Positions 5,897-10,438 of a stretch of DNA of 10,438 bases are shown here, piece after piece. Position numbers and translations under genes: made by a program. Position 1 is the first letter of the stretch. Each line of letters starts with the position of its first letter. The stretch is from the NCBI GenBank assembly GCA_046153015.1, contig JBJXGF010000013.1:1-10438 (forward strand), given 5' to 3'. The DNA comes from JBJXGF01 sp046153015 (GTDB lineage Bacteria; Actinomycetota; Acidimicrobiia; Acidimicrobiales; CAIXPF01). The notes under the pieces were generated by a model. That model searched no databases. It worked only from the letters and a program-made list of their open reading frames with translations, and was not told where the DNA came from.

Positions 5897-6034
5897 GCGT
5901 TGAAGCGACGTTCAGGACTTGTTGCACGCACGGGTTGTTCGTCTGACCTGCCTCGGGCCAGCGATCGATCCGTGAGGACGAGGGCTCGATGTCGACGAGG
6001 TCCCGCGATCGGCGCACGTCGGGCAGGAATGCCA

Positions 6035-6040
6035 TAGCAT
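6035..6040 (+). promoter_or_regulatory. Possible -10 element for a leaderless regulator transcript
   Basis: TAGCAT matches four of six bases of TATAAT and ends six bases before the GTG at 6047. Transcription would then begin at or very near the start codon, giving a leaderless mRNA, which is common in actinobacteria. This fits the lack of a Shine-Dalgarno site at normal distance; the nearest purine run, AGGAA, is about 18 bases upstream. No clear -35 partner is visible, so support is weak. Confidence 0.25.
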
Positions 6041-6046
6041 CGGCTG

Positions 6047-9000
6047 GTGCAACGTGCCCATGCGGGCCGAGCGACCCAAGCGGTGCTGTTCACCGATCTC
6101 GTCGGCTCGACTGAGCTGCGCGTGCGGCTGGGTGAGGACGCTGCTGATCGCTTCAGCGTCGACTGCGAGCAGCAGACGCGAGACGTCGTGGCCGCGTCGG
6201 GTGGCTCTGTGGTGAAGGGAACCGGCGACGGGTTGCTGGCGACGTTCGACTCGACGACCAACGCCCTCGACGCCGCGGCGGCGATCCAGCGGACGAGCCG
6301 TCACCCGATGCGTGTCGGCATCTCCGTAGGCGAGGTGACCTGGCACGACGGGGACTGCTTCGGTAGACCGGTGGTGGAAGCCGCCCGCTTGGTCGACCGG
6401 GCCCAATCTGGCCAGGTGCTGATGGCCGATCTCGTCCGGGTGCTGGCTCAGGGCCGCGGCGGCCACCAGTTCGAAGCTCTGGAACAGGTCGATTTGAAGG
6501 GACTGCCCGGCCCGCTCGAGGTGTGCCTGCTGCGCTGGGAACCCGAGGCCGCGCCGGCGCCTGGAGGCTTGCGCTTCGCCGTCCTTGGGCCGTTGGTCGT
6601 GAGGGGGCCGGCCGGGCCGGTCGAGCTCCGTGGTCGCATGGTGCGCAAGCTGGTGGGCGCACTGCTCGTCCGTTGGGGGAACCCGGTGTCCACGTCCGAG
6701 CTGGTCGAGGCGCTGTGGGGGGATCATCCGCCGAGCGGCGCCGAGGTGACGGTGCGCAGCCACGTCCACCGCGCCCGAGCTCGGCTGGGGGAGGGATCGA
6801 TCAGCGCCCACGACGGGCGCTACCGCCTCGTCGTCGAGCGTTCCGATGTCGACGCGTGGGAGCTGGAGGACGCCGTGCGCTCAGGCGACGCTGATCGCTT
6901 GCTCGCCGCGGTGAGCGCCTGGCGAGGCCTGCCCTATGACGAGCTGGTCGACTGGCCGCCAGCGCAGGCGGCCGTCTCGGCCCTGAGCGAGCTGCGCCAG
7001 TCCGCTTGGGAGCAGTGGATCGAGTCGGAGTTCGGGGCCGGCCGGTTCGCGGTCGCCGTGTCCCGGCTCGAGGGCCTCGTCTCGGAGTTCCCCCTCCACG
7101 AGCGGTTCTGGGCGCAACTGGTCGTCGCGCTCCGGGGCGCCGGGCGGCCCGCGGAGGGCCTCCGTGCCTACGAGCGGGCCCGTCGGATTCTGGCCGACGA
7201 GCTCGGCGCCCTGCCCGGTCCGGAGCTGCGGGCCGCCGAGGCTGCGGTGCACGCCGCCGCTCGACAGGTCCCGTCAGAGCCGTCTATTCCGTCGGGACTG
7301 CGGCTTCCCTCCAGGCTGGAAGCCTTCGCTCCCGAGGAGCTCGTCGGGCGGGATCGCGAGCTGCTGCGCCTGTCTCTGCAGTGGGAGCACGCTCGCGGCG
7401 GGCCGGCGCGTCTCTCGCTCGTGTCCGGTGAGCCGGGGATCGGTAAGACGGGGTTGGCGGCTGCATTCGCCCGTGAGGTCGTGTTGGGCGACGGGCGCGT
7501 CGTCTATGGTCGCTGCGACGACGGTCTGGGCATCCCGTACCTGCCCTGGGCGGAGATCGCCGAGGTCCTCGCCGGCCCGGACGGCGCCAATCCTCTCGCC
7601 GGTGCGCTCAACGTCGGACGCGACGAGCCCGGCGCGGCGCCGAGCGATCCCCAGGCGCAGCAGTTCCTGATGTTCCGCGCCGTGGGGAAGCTGCTCGGCG
7701 AGGCATCTCGGGGTGCACCGCTGCTTGTCGTGGTCGACGATTTGCACTGGGCCGACCGGCCGACGCTGCAGCTTGTTCGCTACTTGGCCGAATCGGCGGG
7801 CCTGCGGGACACGCTGTTTCTGTGCACGTTCCGCAACGTCGACCCCGGGCCCGGCAGCGCCCTGCTCGACTTGATCGAGTCCGCCGCTCGCGACCCGACC
7901 GTCGATTGGCTGACCCTCGACGGCCTCGTGGTGGCGGAGGTGGCGCAGCTGGCCCGGCGATACGGCAGCGCCAGGTCGGCGGAGACGCTGCGCAAGGAGA
8001 CCAACGGGAATGCCTTCTTCCTCAACGAGCTGCTCCGTCACGAATCGGAGACGGCAACCGAGGGGACCGTTCCGGGAACCGTCCGCCAGATCGTCACCCA
8101 ACGGATCGGCCGGCTCGGGCCCGTCGTCCGTGACGCCCTCCAGCTCGGCGCCGTCATCGGCCGCGAGCTGAGCGTGGAGCTGGTGGCCGATGGCTCGGGC
8201 ATCGACGAGCAGCAGGTCCTGGACGCACTCGACGCAGCGGTCGCCGGCGGGTTGGTGGTCAACCCGAGCCCCGAGCGCTACGAGTTCGCCCACGCCTTGG
8301 TGGCCGCCACGTTGTATGGCGAGCTGTCCGAAACCCGCCGGGCCCGAGCGCACCGCCGGGTGGCCGAGGTCCTGACCCGCAGCCCCGAGCCGGTGACGCC
8401 CGCCGAGCTGGCCCGGCACTGGCTGGCAGCCGGTGAGCGAGCCCAGGCCTTGGCCGCCAGCCGGGCCGCCGGCGATCACGCACTAGGGGTGTTCGCTCCC
8501 TCCGAAGCGGCGGCCTGGTATGCCAGGGCGCTGGAGCTGGCGTCCGATGATCCTGCTCTGCGCTGCGAGCTGGGCGTGCTGTTGGGCTCGGCGCAGCGGC
8601 AGGCGGGAATCGCCGACCACGAGACGACGCTGTCCGTGGCGTTCGAGGAGGCCCGCCGGTTGGGTCGGGGCGATCTGATGGCGGACGCGGCTCTGGCGTC
8701 AACCCGGCTGGGCACGCCCTCCCACATCGGCCAGGTCGACGAAACCCAGGTCGGCCGGCTCGACCAGGCCATCAACGCGCTGGGCCCCGAGCCGTCGCCC
8801 CGCCGAGCTCGCCTGCTCTCCCTGCTGGCCGTGGAGCTCAGCTACGACGCCGACACCGAACGGCGAAACGGCGCGGCCCGAGCATCTATCACCACCGCCC
8901 GGCTGTGCCGGGACCCGACCACCCTGCTCGTCGTTCTGGTCGCCGCCATCGAGGGACTGCGCAGCGTCGACACGCTGGCCGAGCGGCTGGAACTGTCAAG

Positions 9001-9934
9001 CGAGCTGGTCGGCCTCGCCGAACACTGCTCCGACCAGTCAGCCCAGTTCTGGGCGTTCCGCGATCGGGTCAACGTGCTCGACGAAGCGGGCGACTGGGAC
9101 GAAGCCGGCCCGCTCGTCGAGCGGCTCATCGAACTCGCGGCCCGCCTCAACCAGCCGACCATCCACGTCGCGGCCGGCTGGGCGGCGTCCAAGCGGGCAT
9201 GGCTCGCCGGCGACCTCGACGCCGCCGAGCGATGGGCCCGGGACATGGGGCGCCAGGCGCAGCTGGCCGGCCATCCCGACGCCGAGACGAACCTGGCATC
9301 CTCGATGGTCCCGATCATGAAGGCTCGCCGGATCTCGAACCCCGCGTCGGTGGCAATCCTGGAGCGCGTGGCAGCCGGCGGACCGGTGATGGGTGACCTG
9401 GCGCGCTCGTGGCTGGCTGTAATGCATCTTGGCGGCGACCGCCCGGTGGAGGCGGCCTCTCTTGTCGCTTCGGCCGCAGCGCGCGGCTTCTCATCACCCC
9501 ATACGCAGCTCTGGGGCACCATGATGGCTCAGTGGTGCACCGCGGTCGCCGACCTCCGTGACGCAGCCGCAGCCAGGATCATCGACCCACTGATCCAACC
9601 CTTTGCCCACCAGTTCGTTGCCAACAGCTCGCAGAACTACGGCTCCTTTCATCACTACCTGGGTCTGTTGGCGGCCACCCGAAACGAGCACGCGCTGGCC
9701 GACGAAAGGTTCAGCGCCGCCCTCGACGCCCACCGGCGCATACGGGCCCCTCACCACATCGCCGACACCCAACTGGCCTGGGCTGAGAGCCGCCTCGTGC
9801 GGCCGGTGGCCGAGGCCGACTCCGCTCGGTCGCTCTGGCTCCAAGCCATAGCCACCGCGCAACGCCACAACTTCGTCGAGCTCGAACGCCGAGGCCGCTT
9901 ACTCGCCGAGCAGTTCCCGGCCGCCCTGGCCTGA
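6047..9934 (+). CDS. Cyclase-like / SARP (BTAD) / STAND ATPase / TPR multidomain regulator
   Basis: An intact 1295-residue cytosolic protein. Residues 10-165 are a class III nucleotide cyclase-like domain. Metal-binding D17 (LFTDLVGST) and D61 (KGTGDG) are present, as are substrate-type K57 and D103, and R114 in VVEAARL. The transition-state Asn expected four residues before that Arg is Val110. Residues 175-270 are an OmpR-type winged helix (LRFAVLGPL..., ELVEALWGDHPPSGAEVTVR, HVHRARARLG), and 270-405 a BTAD helical domain ending YERARRILADELGALPGPEL. Together these form a SARP module like that of AfsR. Residues 430-660 are a STAND/AAA-type ATPase: ELVGRDREL, Walker A GEPGIGKT (461-468), Walker B LLVVVDDLHWAD (559-570). 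The remainder is winged-helix and TPR-like helical, with no C-terminal LuxR helix-turn-helix. The likely role is a transcription regulator switched by ATP/ADP and a signal sensed by the repeats. GTG at 6047 is the only good start after an in-frame TAG at 6035-6037. Target genes are unknown; the divergent propeller gene is a candidate. Confidence 0.9.
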   Translation: MQRAHAGRATQAVLFTDLVGSTELRVRLGEDAADRFSVDCEQQTRDVVAASGGSVVKGTGDGLLATFDSTTNALDAAAAIQRTSRHPMRVGISVGEVTWHDGDCFGRPVVEAARLVDRAQSGQVLMADLVRVLAQGRGGHQFEALEQVDLKGLPGPLEVCLLRWEPEAAPAPGGLRFAVLGPLVVRGPAGPVELRGRMVRKLVGALLVRWGNPVSTSELVEALWGDHPPSGAEVTVRSHVHRARARLGEGSISAHDGRYRLVVERSDVDAWELEDAVRSGDADRLLAAVSAWRGLPYDELVDWPPAQAAVSALSELRQSAWEQWIESEFGAGRFAVAVSRLEGLVSEFPLHERFWAQLVVALRGAGRPAEGLRAYERARRILADELGALPGPELRAAEAAVHAAARQVPSEPSIPSGLRLPSRLEAFAPEELVGRDRELLRLSLQWEHARGGPARLSLVSGEPGIGKTGLAAAFAREVVLGDGRVVYGRCDDGLGIPYLPWAEIAEVLAGPDGANPLAGALNVGRDEPGAAPSDPQAQQFLMFRAVGKLLGEASRGAPLLVVVDDLHWADRPTLQLVRYLAESAGLRDTLFLCTFRNVDPGPGSALLDLIESAARDPTVDWLTLDGLVVAEVAQLARRYGSARSAETLRKETNGNAFFLNELLRHESETATEGTVPGTVRQIVTQRIGRLGPVVRDALQLGAVIGRELSVELVADGSGIDEQQVLDALDAAVAGGLVVNPSPERYEFAHALVAATLYGELSETRRARAHRRVAEVLTRSPEPVTPAELARHWLAAGERAQALAASRAAGDHALGVFAPSEAAAWYARALELASDDPALRCELGVLLGSAQRQAGIADHETTLSVAFEEARRLGRGDLMADAALASTRLGTPSHIGQVDETQVGRLDQAINALGPEPSPRRARLLSLLAVELSYDADTERRNGAARASITTARLCRDPTTLLVVLVAAIEGLRSVDTLAERLELSSELVGLAEHCSDQSAQFWAFRDRVNVLDEAGDWDEAGPLVERLIELAARLNQPTIHVAAGWAASKRAWLAGDLDAAERWARDMGRQAQLAGHPDAETNLASSMVPIMKARRISNPASVAILERVAAGGPVMGDLARSWLAVMHLGGDRPVEAASLVASAAARGFSSPHTQLWGTMMAQWCTAVADLRDAAAARIIDPLIQPFAHQFVANSSQNYGSFHHYLGLLAATRNEHALADERFSAALDAHRRIRAPHHIADTQLAWAESRLVRPVAEADSARSLWLQAIATAQRHNFVELERRGRLLAEQFPAALA

Positions 9935-10140
9935 AGCGGCCTCCACAGTCGTCGGCCCCGCCGGCCCGGTTGGTGGGAATGCGCGATGCGAGCTCGGTTC
10001 CCAGCCGGTCGGCCATTTCCAACACATCCGGCATGTAGCTTGCGCCCCCGGGCGGCGACATCGCAGTCGGCTCGGCCGGTATGTAGCGGCTACGACCATG
10101 AACGATCCACCAGCGCTCTCGCGAACCTTCGTTACCCGCG
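9935..10140. other. Intergenic region after the regulator gene
   Basis: No gene is supported. A minus-strand frame beginning at an ATG near 10034 reads MPDVLEMADRLGTELASR. This has the look of an enzyme N-terminus but soon runs into unrelated text that overlaps the antisense of the regulator's 3' end, and it has no good ribosome-binding site. No terminator hairpin with a T-tract is seen after the regulator stop. Confidence 0.3.
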
Positions 10141-10438
10141 CTACTTCGCCGGAACCTGGACGGTCATGTTGCCGATCCCGTTGAGCGTTATCGAGTGGTA
10201 GCTTGCCGTCCAGCGTGACGTTCCATCGTGTGGGGGGTGCCCAGCGACCTCGAACCTCGGCCCATCAGAGTCCGCCTGTCGTGGCGGCTCCGTGCACAGG
10301 GGCGAAGTCGTACTCGACATGGGAGGAGCCAAGTCGCACGCTGCGCTCACCACCACCGTGCTCGCCCTCGATAGCCAGTGGGATGCCCATCACACCCGAT
10401 CGGGGTGGGGGGCTTCGGATGAGCAACTCTGGGAACTT
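10141..10438 (-). pseudogene. Possible broken 3' end of a minus-strand gene, cut by window edge
   Basis: Two overlapping minus-strand frames each look partly coding. One is open from the window edge to a TGA at 10267-10265 and contains VMGIPLAIEGEHGGGERSVR and GSSHVEYDFAPV. Another ends at a TAG at 10143-10141 with SRWTASYHSITLNGIGNMTV then QVPAK, which has strong third-position GC bias and beta-strand-like composition. One frame change near 10270-10300 would join them into a single C-terminus. The plus-strand frame over 10100-10200 is almost as plausible by codon bias, so even the strand is not certain. No family is recognised. Confidence 0.22.

Larger units (their letters stand above)
5755..6046. 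promoter_or_regulatory. Divergent intergenic control region
   Basis: This is the rest of the 315-base space between the starts of the propeller gene (leftward) and the regulator gene (rightward), beyond the GA run. No gene is supported in it. It should contain both promoters. It holds a perfect 16-base palindrome (5881-5896) and a second copy of its core GATCGATCC (5963-5971). Just before the regulator start, TAGCAT (6035-6040) could be a -10 element. No good -35 hexamer is seen for either direction. Confidence 0.4.

Noticed and set aside
7274..8479. 401-codon minus-strand open frame inside the regulator gene
   Set aside because: Antisense to the Walker A and Walker B region; Gln/Gly/Val-rich and without domains or a ribosome-binding site.
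9935..10061. Minus-strand MPDVLEMADRLGTELASR as the start of a metallo-beta-lactamase-fold hydrolase
   Set aside because: A short N-terminal resemblance only; no HxHxDH motif follows and the frame runs antisense into the regulator gene.
1..10438. CRISPR arrays, tRNA or rRNA genes, toxin-antitoxin pairs, complete defence system
   Set aside because: No regularly spaced direct repeats, no tRNA-like T-arm sequence in a cloverleaf context, no rRNA-like conserved stretches, and no paired small genes were seen on either strand.

Overview
The window looks like accessory chromosome of a high-GC actinobacterium. The real genes use mostly G or C at third codon positions, and the largest gene carries a SARP/BTAD regulator module, which is typical of Actinomycetota. 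Two details (the cyclase-first regulator layout and the CpaF relic subtype) would suit a deep actinobacterial lineage such as Acidimicrobiia, but that is a guess from composition and family flavour only.

Left part (1-4350) is a decayed mobile-element neighbourhood. It holds a frameshifted, truncated relic of a CpaF/TadA-type secretion ATPase on the minus strand (about 288-620). Next comes an intact SAM-dependent methyltransferase on the minus strand (742-1554) with a strong Shine-Dalgarno site inside an inverted repeat. A coding-looking segment with two CxxC pairs but no usable start codon follows (about 1641-2123). Then come a nearly complete IS6-family insertion sequence with terminal repeats (2143-2960) and the 3' two-thirds of an IS1380-family transposase gene (3307-4146). 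That gene is followed by a C-rich stretch and a strong GC hairpin (4201-4345).

Middle part (4350-6046): a second frameshifted minus-strand relic (about 4512-4720) abuts the end of a secreted five-repeat PD40 beta-propeller protein (4739-5731, minus). The propeller gene has a GA dinucleotide run as its ribosome-binding region. It is divergent from the large regulator gene; the 315-base intergenic region contains a perfect 16-base palindrome.

Right part (6047-9934) is one intact 1295-residue regulator: class III nucleotide cyclase-like domain, OmpR-type winged helix plus BTAD (SARP module), STAND/AAA-type ATPase with clear Walker motifs, and a long TPR-like helical C-terminus without a LuxR helix-turn-helix. 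This is the most interesting gene here: it combines a cyclase-like sensor, a DNA-binding module and an NTP-driven switch in one chain, but its cyclase-like domain lacks the conserved catalytic Asn. After it, 9935-10438 has no convincing intact gene; the last 170 to 300 bases may hold the broken end of a minus-strand gene.

I see no complete operon or defence system. The intact genes stand alone, and the likeliest functional pair is the regulator and the divergent propeller gene sharing one control region.
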